Source: Helopsaltes ochotensis (Eukaryota; Chordata; Aves; Passeriformes; Locustellidae). Taken from it: 64,000 nt of DNA. The notes below the pieces were generated by a model that was not told where the DNA came from, ran no database searches, and was given only the letters and a program-made list of their open reading frames with translations. Location of the stretch: assembly GCA_013400155.1 (NCBI GenBank), contig VXBM01000044.1:535191-599190 (forward strand), given 5' to 3'. Position numbers and translations under genes: made by a program. Of the stretch, positions 41,851 through 51,471 are shown in pieces; position 1 is the first letter of the stretch; each line of letters begins with the position of its first letter.

Positions 41851-42729
41851 CGATTGGCTGTTAACTTTATATCCAAATACGGTATTGAATTGGCCATCAT
41901 CTATCTGTAATATTCATACAGAATTCGAATATTAAAGAAATTGAGAAGGTATTTTCTGTTAATACAGGCTCACATGGAAGATAGCCCTTGCCTACTGTTA
42001 AGTATGAACATATGGTTATCCCAGTTTGGAACAGAGGGACACCCATGAAACTAAAAGCTAAGATACACTATTACTGCAGTCACTAAATGTATATACATCT
42101 GTCGTCCTATCTGGGTGAATGAGACTGCCATGGTTTCTCATTTTTATTCCTCACTTGCATCTTTCCCTTAACTGCCACAAATAAAATTATGAAGCAGGTC
42201 CAAAAACAGTGGGGTTTTAAAATCTTCATTTGAATGATCAGCTACTGACGCTGCTGCTGGTAGGATGCATCTGTCTTCCCTAGCTAGTCCTGTTTAGATG
42301 TTACATACTCTTTTTCTCACATCACTAAAGTCACAATCCCTTTTCAGGGTATTTAATACTACAAGAAAGAAATGTATATATACATACACTTTCCTATGGA
42401 CTAGTTCACAGAATTTAACCTAAAGGCTACTCCATATGTGAAGCCTAACAAACCCCAGATATTAAAAAACATGTGTAGTGGTTCTTATTAGTAATCTGTA
42501 AAAACACTGTCTGAAAAACTATTTCAGTTGACTTCCGATTCAGTTTATAACTCCAGTTAAACTATCTGCTTTAAACTTCTGGCAATTGCAGGACGGTGCT
42601 CAGGTGAGATCACTTAGTTGACAACAAAAAGATTACAGGATTACAGATGCTGAACTGTGGTTCTCTACCATTGAAGCAGAGAAAACATCCTAACCCCAAA
42701 GTTTGTTTATTTTGACTTTTGGTGCTGGT
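41851..42729. other. Intron-like stretch; nothing recognised
   Basis: AT-rich sequence between two inverted-repeat systems; no gene or repeat terminus recognised. Confidence 0.5.
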
Positions 42730-42756
42730 TGTTTTGTTTGTTTGTTTGTTTTTAAT

Positions 42757-43141
42757 TGATTAAATTGGTGTAAAGTAGCATTTATCAAAGACTTCATATT
42801 TTTCTTAGGAAAAAAACCCCAAACCAATTAGTGAATGCAGGTTGTACTTTTTGATGGCATGCTCTTTGATAAAACAGGTTACCAAAGGTAATCTCTAGTC
42901 CTTCCTTTTGCTGGGTGGTTTTGCACAGAAATGTTTTCTGGCCTACTGCCAGGAGGAACATATCATCTGAGCATAGGTGTGGGAGGCCCCCAGCTGTGCT
43001 CCTGTGACTGTCCGAGTTCATGCGCCTATCGCTGTCAAAGCCCACGACTGTTTAGGACAGTAGCTTATTCTGAATTCTTTCAAGGGCTGCTCCTTGGTAA
43101 TTCCAGGAGGAATCACCTTTTTGGAATGCAAGTTAGCAATA
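42757..43141 (-). repeat. Unidentified 0.4-kb repeat, left copy (inverted relative to 45806-46197)
   Basis: The reverse complement of the copy at 45806-46197 matches this segment over its whole length. Near-identical blocks include CCAATTAGTGAATGCAGG, AACAGGTTACCAAAGGTAAT, GGGTGGTTTTGCACAGAAAT and GTTTTCTGGCCTACTGCCAG. The first 215 bases agree at about 90%; the middle is more diverged. Its outer end abuts a (GTTT)n run at 42730-42754, i.e. an A-rich (AAAC)n tail if the unit is read on the minus strand. I do not recognise the family. Confidence 0.88.
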
Positions 43142-43142
43142 G

Positions 43143-43570
43143 AAAAACATAGGAACTACTGTACTGGTTCAGACTAAGGATCCATCGAGCTCTGTCTTCA
43201 CTAACAGCTATTAGTGTCTGCCCAGCAAAAGGGAGAAAAAGCACTTTGAATATTTTCCCCTAACACTTTCATAGCCATGAACTATTTTCATGTCAGGGAA
43301 GTTCTTACATCTTTAATACAGACAGTATCTTCCAACAGGTTTGTTTTCCAACTCCTTGCCCAGCTGGTCCCCCTGGACTCATGCAGAACTTTTTGCACTA
43401 ACAACACCCTTTAGTAAGGAGTTTCACAGGTTTATAACCCCCAGGGTTTCATTCATGGCCTGTAGGAAGCTCACTGCCTATCCATTCAGACATAAAGCTC
43501 ATTTTGCCCAGCATGTACCACTTAATTTCACCCTACGCTGAATGTTGCCTGTCATTTTAGTGTCTTTGAG
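43143..43570 (-). mobile_element. Ancient CR1-like LINE remnant
   Basis: ACTGTACTGGTTCAGACTAA and GGATCCATCGAGCTCTGTC resemble the reverse complement of old turtle/archosaur CR1 ('ctgggtcagacccaaggtccatctagcccagtatcctgtct'). Further on, GTAAGGAGTTTCACAGGTTT and GTACCACTTAATTTCACC fit the same family. It lies directly inside the left copy of the unidentified repeat. The match is weak and gapped. Confidence 0.5.
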
Positions 43571-45805
43571 AATCATTGCACATCTGTCTGCAGTAGAAAG
43601 TCCTTATAAAAGGAGCAAAAACGTAAGAATCAAAAAACTGGTCTTGGCATTCCAAAACTGTGTTTATTTCAGTTTGTACCCACATTTCTAATCTAAATAT
43701 ATCTTGCTCCTTGCTGCTTCTATTTTCCAAGTTACTCTGTGCAATGGTTAAATGAAAAGCACACACACACTATTATATTGCACAAGGCTGAGACAGTCCT
43801 AAAGCTGCCATTTCCCAACATTTTGTCTGCACCATTTGGTAACTTTTAAAAAGTTCCTTTAAAAGTATTTTTAAACATATTATCAAGTGCTGTGTCCTAC
43901 ATACAGCTGAATTTTTAATACTATCTTTATAATTTAAATCAGTAATTTGGACTCTTACAAGAACAGTACAGACGTAGGACTTCCAAAGGGGAGATCATTA
44001 ATGATGACTACAGGATGCTTTCCAATATATCATTTGCAAGAGAAGGTGAACCGTATCTTTCATTATAAATAAGATTCAGATTTGGAATGAGAGAGTAAAA
44101 CCTCATTTTTTTTCAACAGAAATGGTATGCAGCATGGTCATTTTGTCCTTTTCCAACTAACACACCATAAGAAGCCTTAAGACTTCAGTGAAAGTGCTTT
44201 TGAAAGGATCTGGAAAAATATTCTTTAAATAGGTTATATGATGGAGCTAATGCCTAAAAAACATGGGACATTTGAGTAAAATATTTAAAAATATTCAGGA
44301 GAATATGTTTAAAGATTAGGGTAGGCCTTTAGATGGCCCACTTCAAGATACCCACTACTGCTTCATGCATCTGTGAAGTTCAGTCTATCTCAAATATGCA
44401 GGATTATAAAACTTGAAGCTGAAACATTTTGCACAACACTGAGTTGCAAATCAGGAAGAGCAAAGGCAGTCTGTATGGACCAACTTCTGAAGAGCAAAAA
44501 AATTATAATTTTTGAGTGCTTAAATGTAATTTATTATAACACATTTTGTAACAAATTATACTACTTGAAATCTGAGCAATTTTCTACAAAATTGCTCAAA
44601 GTTCACAGTAAATCTGCAGCATGTGAGACGCATATAGGTAGGATTGATTTTTTGAGGGAACAAAACAAACATTTTTAATTTTTCCAATTTGAAGCAGAAT
44701 GCATCACAAATACATTAAGTTAAGGCGTTCTCAGGATATATTTCACATTGCCTGCTACTAAGTTCAATACACCTTGGTCTTTTGTCTCAGAGCACTGTCT
44801 TTACTACAGCCTACTATAAACAAAATGCCTATTGGAGTGATAATATATATAGGGGTAGAAAAATGAAAAAGTGTTTTCAATGGCAGGTACTCAACAATGC
44901 AATAAACGAAAAATCCTAGAAACATTACAGGAAGACTCAGGCAAAATTCAAATAATATACTTAAGGAAAGTTAACAGCAACAAGAACAAAACAAAAAAAA
45001 AAAGGGGGATTTTTTGGTTGGTTGGTTGGTGTTTTTTCAGGTATTTTTCTCTCAACGTCTAATATTATACAGTCAAGCACCTCTGTCAGCTACTACATGA
45101 AACCTACTCAAAATCCCACTGTGCTGACATTTGGTATCCACCACACCCTTCCTCTGCAGGGATTTCCCTCAGAGGTAGATGAATACCAAGACAACACCCA
45201 GAAAAGCTGCCAATCTGAGCAAGCATAAAGTACAATGCACAATCTCAAATGAAAACTGGACTGGTTTCTTTTAAATTAATGAGATTTCTTTCCCTAAACA
45301 GGACATGGCAAATATTTCATTCTTGCACATTGGAACTTGTGAAATTATCTAGGAGAGAACATTGCATCTCCGTATAGGAAAAGTTTCCGAAACCCCAGAG
45401 GTTCAAACTACCTCACAGGCAACAACCAAGAGATGCCAAACTTGAGTCTGGAATTCTTTCCTATTAAAAATAAATTTAAAAAGACTAATTATGTTCAGGA
45501 ATAATCCTCATTTGGTATTTAAAAAAAAAATAAAAGAAATATTTCAGCAATAAAAAAAGGCATTTAGAAACACATTAAACCTGCTTTCCCAGGAATGTTG
45601 ACATTTTAGGATTTCTATGACATCTTCAAGATAAAAGGTCCTTTTGAAACAATTTTATGTTATATTCTGTTTGCATATAAAGGGGAACAGTCTTTTTATC
45701 TGCTCTATTTCATATTTTTTTAAGATTATTTTTACTTTTGGATTATTTTTTGTCTTTTAATTTATTCTATTTCTCATATTATTGACCAGAGAAATGAAGG
45801 GATTA
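43571..45805. other. Interval between the two inverted copies; no gene
   Basis: AT-rich, including an A-run/G-run/(GGTT)n composite at 44981-45039. No transposase or reverse-transcriptase relic is recognisable here, which argues against the flanking repeats being the ends of one autonomous element. Confidence 0.5.
44981..45039. repeat. Composite A-run / G-run / (GGTT)n tract
   Basis: An A/C-rich start, eleven A, five G, then TTTTTTGGTTGGTTGG, so two opposite-strand low-complexity types meet at one point. Confidence 0.9.
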
Positions 45806-46197
45806 TGGTAAACTGCGTTCAAAAAACAGTGATTCCTCTTGGATTTACCAAAGAGCAGCACTTGAAGGAATTCAGAATAAACTACTGTCCTGAACAGTCT
45901 CAGACTATTGGCAGTGATAGGCACATGAACTAGGACAGCAGAGGAGTACAGTTGTGAGGAAGCTCCCACAGCTTCAGAGCTGTGCTCAGATGATATATTC
46001 CTCCTGGCAGTAGGCCAGAAAACATTTCTGTGCAAAACCACCCAGCAAAATGAAGGACTAGAGATTACCTTTGGTAACCTGTTTTATCAAAGAATGTGCC
46101 ATGAGAAAGTACAACCTGCATTCACTAATTGGTTTGGTTTTTTTTCTCAGAAAAATTTGAAGCCACTAATAAATGCCACTTTATACCAATTTCATCA
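45806..46197 (+). repeat. Unidentified 0.4-kb repeat, right copy
   Basis: Inverted partner of 42757-43141. Read on the plus strand, it ends with AATAAA at 46168-46173, then about 30 bases on an A-rich stretch (CCAAAACAAAGAAACAACAA, near 46209-46228). That layout looks like a polyadenylated transcript copy or an LTR with its poly-A signal. The minus-strand open frame at 45757-46041 lies inside and has no independent support. Confidence 0.88.
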
Positions 46198-48626
46198 ACC
46201 TTGAGATTCCAAAACAAAGAAACAACAAAACCCCCAGAAAATCTAAAGAAGTCAAAAAAACCCACATCAATCCATAACCTAATCTATAAAAGTGTAGAAA
46301 AGTGAGATTACTCCCATTTGTTGGAAAGAGTACAATTTCACAGCCAGGGTTGTTCTCGACTTCATTCCCTGTATGCATATATGCTAACTGGGAATTTGAA
46401 TCTGTCCTGTAAAACCTGGCCTTCTATATGACACTGAATAGGTTATATCAGACATTTAATAAAAACATGCCTGAAAGGGATGCAATTGTGAAAATCTGCC
46501 ACTGAAATCAAGGGCGGTTTTGGTTCTATCATCTCTTTAATCTTTCATCAGTTGTGACAGTTAAGAAAAATTTCATAGCCATTGCTCTGAAATCACTTTT
46601 CCACCATTTTAAACTAATCTGTGACCTACTTCTTGATTTATTTTGTTATTTATAATACGCAAATCCATGTTGCAATCAAAAACTAAAACATTCTCAAGAG
46701 CAGTGCCAAGATTTTATGGCAGTGTTTCAAAGACCAGGTGCTTACAAGTCAAGAGGCAGGAGGCCACAAAGTTGGAATTGGTGTATTTGGTTCTTCAGTG
46801 AGGGAATATGTTTCACTTGTGGAAACACATCAACTTACTCTATAACAGAAATAATGGGAAATTAAAATTTTTGTTTAAAAGACTATTTCTTTTCACGACA
46901 TTTTGCTATCAATCACAGGGACTTGCTATAAAACACTGAGAGAGATCTGGATGTATTCACGGAGAGATTGCCACTTAAAACCCATTGTAAAGATTTATAC
47001 AGCATTTACCTTCAAGCAAGAGGGTAGTTTCATTAATATTGGTTCCAGCTGAGTGGACTATGAAGCACAAGTCCATGCTTATGTACTATTAAAGACAGCT
47101 ATATGAGATAATTTTTAAACATTTAGATTTACCACAGAACAGGTCTGTAGTGCTATAAATGGTTATGAAACACAAGCTATAAAATCAGCAATCAACAGTG
47201 ACCCCTTAGCCAGGCCCATAGCCAGTAAACCCAGTCTCCCTACTACATCACTTTGCTTTGTTTTCTGATCAATGCAATCACACCAGCTGCGGCAGAGCTT
47301 GTACCAATGTGTAGATTAAGTATATATTAGATATGCCTACCAAACAGAAAGAAGGGATAGATTAGACTCAGTGCAAGTACTTTCAAGCATTTGTAGTTCC
47401 AAACCATTAAGTATAATTTAAATATTATGAACACCTGAAAAAGACACTAGAAGCCAAATCCCGTCAACAAGGAAATTAAATTACGTCCACCACTGCGCTT
47501 CTTAGTAAACATTTACACTTTGAAATTAATTGTTCACTTGAGTGAGGAGATTTCCTGTGTCTAAGAAGTTAAATAAGCACACTTTTTTTTGTTTCTGCTA
47601 CCTATCCTAAATTTTTGAATGCTCAAGATAGCAGCAGTATCTTTAATATACAAAGTGTAACTTTCTAACACTTTTACCTAGGCTTTCTCATTCACCTTCA
47701 TTAATTATCAACTAATTATCAACAGAATGAATTAAGCATTAGATTTTTCAGGATGAACAGTAACTGGTTTTCAACAGTTGAGGTTACTGAGTACGACTAT
47801 GCAAGAACTTAACAGAGGAGCTCCACCTCCCTTGGCATTTCAGGTATTATCACATTATCATGATCTCATTTGCCACATCATTTGAACATGATGAAGTCTG
47901 TTAACTTAATCAGAGTAATAAGGTACCATTGCCTGTAGTACAAACAAACTGAAAATCTCCTTAGAAGTATCTCAGCTCTTCCTAAGAGTGGGCATTTTTT
48001 GCTTGCTTGCTTGCCTTTAAGGAAACATGTCTGAGGACACCCCACTTGGCTTTTTATCATTGAATACGTGCTGCTTAATTGCAAAAAAACGGAACTTCTT
48101 TTAGTGATAGCATATGAATCAGTATCCTCAGCAGGTTTTGAAAGTGGTTTTGAATTGTGAGCTCAGAAAGGCTGCAGCACAAATGTCAGCCTGAAAAATT
48201 GAGTAGTGTGTGCATCATTCGCTAGATAGGAAAGGAAAAGCTTGGATGACTCTCTGAAAAGAGTATTGCAATGAATTTCTAACACATCTTTCTTCTTGCA
48301 TCATATATTATTTAATTTCCATAGCAACCCACGGAAGCAAGAAGCCAGTGTTTTCAGAAAAATTTGAATTGATACACTTCACAGAAGAAAAACTATGATA
48401 GACTAGGAATGATAGAGAAAATACAGAGAAATTCTCTTACCAGACACTCAGTTATTAAAAAGCTGTGTCAGATTTCCATAAGTTACGAGAATCCTATAAA
48501 GTATGCATTGTCACTGTTTGTGCTATGACTTTTATAGCATTGTAACCCCAAATCTGATTACTTGCATGCATCAATTCTTCCAATTATTAGTGAAGTCAAC
48601 TTTGCTCCCAAATCTTTTCATCAGTG

Positions 48627-48680
48627 CCAAAACAAAAAACACAAATAACCAACACACCACCACCAAACAGACAAAAACAG
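48627..48680. repeat. A/C-rich tract
   Basis: CCAAAACAAAAAACAC, AACCAACACACCACCACC and AAACAGACAAAAAC in about 55 bases. Confidence 0.85.
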
Positions 48681-49300
48681 CTGAAACTTTCAGATGACCT
48701 TAAATAAATGGCTTTTAATTCTCAACAATCATGTTAGCATAATCGGATACTATCTGCTGATGCTGGACTTGCAGCTCTGCAAGGGAAAAAAAAGTAACTG
48801 AAGTCTAGAAAGAAGCACAATTATATTGTATAAATACTGAATGACATCATGCAAGTTATCATTTGTCTGCTGCTGAGAACAGCCAGAAAATGCTCAATTG
48901 TGAGAAAAGTGTATTTTCCAAAGTGATAAGAAAACTACAGCATCTGCTCAGTCTAGCTTAGAAACCTTCCCTGGTGCTGCACACTTGGTCCAAGGTTACA
49001 GACAAAAAATTACCTAAGGAAAGCTGACAACCACTATGTTTCAAATTCCTTAAGGGAGAAGCACAAGTGTTATTTAAAATTTCCTACAAGACACTATAAC
49101 ATCTCGTTGACAGTTTGCAGCTGATTTACATCTTTAGATAAGCAAAACCAAGCCTCCAAGAAAAAGAATGTAGTGTGCTTATCAAAGAACATCCAGTCCA
49201 AAGAACAGTGAAAGTAAAAACCCTAAGATTCATCCTTTATGACCAGTGAGTCTTCTCTGCAGTATTTTTAACACATACAGGTGGACAGGTGGAAGCATGT

Positions 49301-49332
49301 ACACTCACATCCCAATTTGGGTTCGTGAGTGT
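49301..49332. repeat. Compact hairpin in the intron
   Basis: ACACTCAC at 49301-49308 pairs with GTGAGTGT at 49325-49332, and CCCA at 49311-49314 pairs with TGGG at 49318-49321 inside it. It lies about 220 bases downstream of the splice donor. Function unknown; it may be chance. Confidence 0.7.
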
Positions 49333-49551
49333 AAAAGCTTAGAGAATGTCAGACTGTCTAAACACTGTAACATCAGACTACGCTCTGTTTTCATAATGCT
49401 CAGCCACAAAGTAGTTCACAGATCTTCTTTTATTATTATTTATAAGATGAAAGGAATGATAATATGAAACAATGACAACCCTGTATTATCCTTAGGCAAT
49501 TCTCTTGTTATCATGCTGAACAGCTCGACTACAGAGAAAAACAGTCATTAC

Positions 49552-49639
49552 CTGTGTGAAGAGAACCTGTGATTAGCCTTAGAAGGTACTGGGCAAATTT
49601 CATTATTTCCCGCTTACACCGCTTCCTACAGCCACTCAT
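49552..49639 (-). CDS. KCNIP4: KCNIP4-type alternative N-terminal coding exon (29 codons plus 1 nt)
   Basis: The minus strand reads ATG at 49639-49637 and then 29 codons, starting MSGCRKRCKREI and ending RLITGSLHT. One further G is followed by GTAATG (49551-49546), a good splice donor, so the exon ends in phase 1. An in-frame TGA lies upstream at 49741-49739 with no ATG between, which supports this start. KCNIP (KChIP) proteins are EF-hand calcium sensors that bind the N terminus of Kv4 channels and set their surface expression and inactivation; their alternative first exons give different N termini joined to a shared core. KCNIP1 has an isoform starting MSGCSKRCK with a similar FAQ and LITG pattern. 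This peptide differs from it, and from memory it fits the equivalent KCNIP4 isoform. The cysteines at residues 4 and 8 beside basic residues, followed by an amphipathic stretch, suggest membrane association (inference). The EF-hand core exons are not in the window. KChIP family is likely; assignment to KCNIP4 rather than a paralogue is less certain. Confidence 0.82.
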
Positions 49640-49724
49640 CTTAGGCAATGGGGTATTCCTCTGAGGAGAGAGAGACCGAAGACTTTGCCAATAAAGGGAA
49701 CAGTTTCTGCCAGCAAACTTCTGG

Positions 49725-50510
49725 GGCAGTTCCGAGCCTCACACGGCCTCGCCGTCTCCTCACGGCCGAGGAAACTCCCGCCGATCTACCCCGGGTGGCT
49801 GCGCAAGGGAGCCCGCGGCGGCCCCCGGTGCGTGGCGAGGCGCTACCACGNNNNNNNNNNNNNNNNNNNNNNNNNNNNNNNNNNNNNNNNNNNNNNNNNN
49901 NNNNNNNNNNNNNNNNNNNNNNNNNNNNNNNNNNNNNNNNNNNNNNNNNNNNNNNNNNNNNNNNNNNNNNNNNNNNNNNNNNNNNNNNNNNNNNNNNNNN
50001 NNNNNNNNNNNNNNNNNNNNNNNNNNNNNNNNNNNNNNNNNNNNNNNNNNNNNNNNNNNNNNNNNNNNNNNNNNNNNNNNNNNNNNNNNNNNNNNNNNNN
50101 NNNNNNNNNNNNNNNNCCGGAGCCGCTCGCTCTGCGCTCCCCCGCAAGCAGCGGGCGGGCAGGTGGGAGCCGGCCGTGGCCCGCCACCGCTCCGTTGCTG
50201 TGGTGCTGGAGGCGAACCGGACCGAGAGCGGAGCCCCGCCCGGGCCGGCCGCGCACGCCGGGGCCGAGGGGACGGTCCTGGCCCTGCCTGAGCTGCGGGA
50301 GAGTAACCGAGGTGTGAGCTGGCGGGGCTCCCCTCCACCTGCACTCCGCATGTCGGCCTCGGGCCCCGGAGCCTGCCTTGAAGGTCATGGAAACGCCAGG
50401 GCTCTGCACACCTGGACGACAGGAAGAAAGAAGCAGAAACCGTGCTGGTACCTCTGCGCGGGGAGCTGCCTCTGCCTTCCAGCTCCCCGACCTGCGGCAG
50501 CTGGGAAATA
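49725..50510 (-). promoter_or_regulatory. KCNIP4: CpG island, likely promoter of the KCNIP4 alternative exon
   Basis: Base composition changes sharply from the surrounding AT-rich DNA to very GC-rich sequence full of CpG, on both sides of an N gap at 49851-50116. GC-box-like motifs are visible, for example CCCCGCCC at 50234-50241 and GCGGGCGGGC at 50151-50160. The island lies directly upstream, on the minus strand, of the coding exon at 49552-49639. It therefore probably contains the transcription start and 5' UTR of that isoform. No TATA box is evident, as is usual for CpG-island promoters. The start site cannot be placed, partly because of the gap. Transcription in the plus direction as well cannot be excluded. 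Confidence 0.75.
49851..50116. other. Assembly gap (266 N) inside the CpG island
   Basis: A run of N flanked on both sides by very GC-rich sequence. This is typical of drop-out in GC-rich promoters. It may hide the transcription start and part of the 5' UTR of the KCNIP4 isoform. Open frames crossing it are artefacts. Confidence 0.99.
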
Positions 50511-50777
50511 GGCTCTGGCACAGTTAGCATTGTGTGGTTAGAATCTCCCTAAGAAAGTCTCGTTAGGTAGCTCCCTGCACTCCTTACTGTTCCCTTATAA
50601 ATTCATTGTTTTCCAACTTGCTGAGAAGTGTTTCTTATTAATAAAAATTATCTGTGCTAGACTACATCCACAACCACAGAACCCAAATAATATGTTTTCA
50701 TTTCCCTTGGAGTACTTCCCTCATACAGAACAGCTCTATTGCATTAGAGGGTGATGCAATATGTAATGCCTAATACA

Positions 50778-50821
50778 GTTAAAAAAAAAAAAAAAGAAAA
50801 TTAAAAAAAAAAAAAAAACAA

Positions 50822-50857
<36 letters not shown>

Positions 50858-50869
50858 AAAAAAAAAAAG
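50778..50869. repeat. Poly-A / A-rich tract of about 90 bases
   Basis: Nearly pure A broken by isolated G, TT, C and T bases. It lies about 270 bases beyond the CpG island on the promoter-upstream side. Confidence 0.97.
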
Positions 50870-51209
50870 ACAACCCATTAAGGAAAAGCTTAACAGAAGA
50901 AAATCATCAACTGATTTAATTTTAATGACAGCACTGACTATAAAACATTTTGGTGAATGCCTTTAAAAAATTACAATAAACACAAATGCACTTCTTCAAG
51001 CTATTGTCTATATTATGCGGTAAGCAGAGATAAATACATTATGGACACAATACATCAAAGCATTATCAAAGTTGCAACTAGATGACACAGTTTCTGTGGC
51101 TGCTAACTGAAGCACAAGCCTGCTGTCTTAGGCTCCCAGTGAAGCTACACAGATAATGGAAAGAACCGAAACGAAATAGCTCACAGAAGCCCTCAGGTTA
51201 CTCCAACAC

Positions 51210-51281
51210 AGGGATTAGTCTGAGAAGGATATGGGCAAATTCCAGTATTTCATGTTTGCACTACTTCCTGCAGCCACTCAT
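51210..51281 (-). pseudogene. Decayed second copy of the KCNIP4-type exon
   Basis: The minus strand from 51281 reads MSGCRK, a TAG stop, then CKHEILEFAHILLRLIP. Aligned without gaps to the intact exon, 56 of 72 nucleotides and 17 of 24 codons agree. The stop falls at codon 7, where the intact copy has CGG. After codon 24 the similarity fades, and the GTAATG donor of the intact copy is not kept at the matching position. The nearest GT, in GTAACC about 10 bases on, would give a different phase. The copy lies about 1.64 kb upstream of the intact exon in the direction of transcription, outside the CpG island. I read it as an old duplicate of the exon that has lost coding function. Whether it can still be spliced as non-coding sequence is unknown. 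Confidence 0.8.
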
Positions 51282-51337
51282 CTGAAGTAGGAACTAATTT
51301 CTTGGCACAGTGTTTTTCTGAAAAGACACAATACAGT

Positions 51338-51471
51338 TTGACCAAAGAAAACCCCCCAAAGAAGACCCCACAAACGCAAAAAACCTCCCACAAAAACCTA
51401 CAAACAAACAAACCAACCAACCAAAGAAACCAAACAAAATCCCCCAACCCAATACCCCCAGAACAAACCCC
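51338..51471. repeat. A/C-rich low-complexity tract
   Basis: Repeated CAAA, CCAA and CCCC words over about 130 bases, including ACAAACAAACAAACC and AACCAACCAACC. On the minus strand it ends about 55 bases before the ATG of the decayed exon copy. The minus-strand open frame here (51250-51447) is a translation of this tract and is not a gene. Confidence 0.92.

Larger units (their letters stand above)
1..49551 (-). other. KCNIP4: Inferred intron downstream of the KCNIP4 alternative exon
   Basis: If the exon at 49552-49639 is correctly identified, everything to its left lies downstream in transcription and is intron, because no EF-hand core exon is found in the remaining 49.5 kb. This agrees with the very large introns known for KCNIP4. 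Open reading frames here are short, lack exon-like conservation that I can recognise, and several coincide with CR1 remnants. This is inference from a single exon. Confidence 0.6.
46198..49551. other. Intron-like stretch; nothing coding recognised
   Basis: AT-rich, with a short (GCTT)n run near 48000-48013 and an A/C-rich tract at 48627-48680. It ends at the splice donor of the KCNIP4-type exon. Confidence 0.5.

Noticed and set aside
42757..46197. Single large DNA transposon with 0.4-kb terminal inverted repeats
   Set aside because: The interior shows no transposase relic and contains a CR1-like remnant. The A-rich tails on both outer ends fit two separate opposed copies better.
49641..50530. 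Long open frames in the CpG island (up to 287 residues, both strands)
   Set aside because: They cross the 266-base gap and arise from GC-rich sequence with few stops. Several overlap on both strands and none resembles a protein family; the region is better explained as promoter and 5' UTR.
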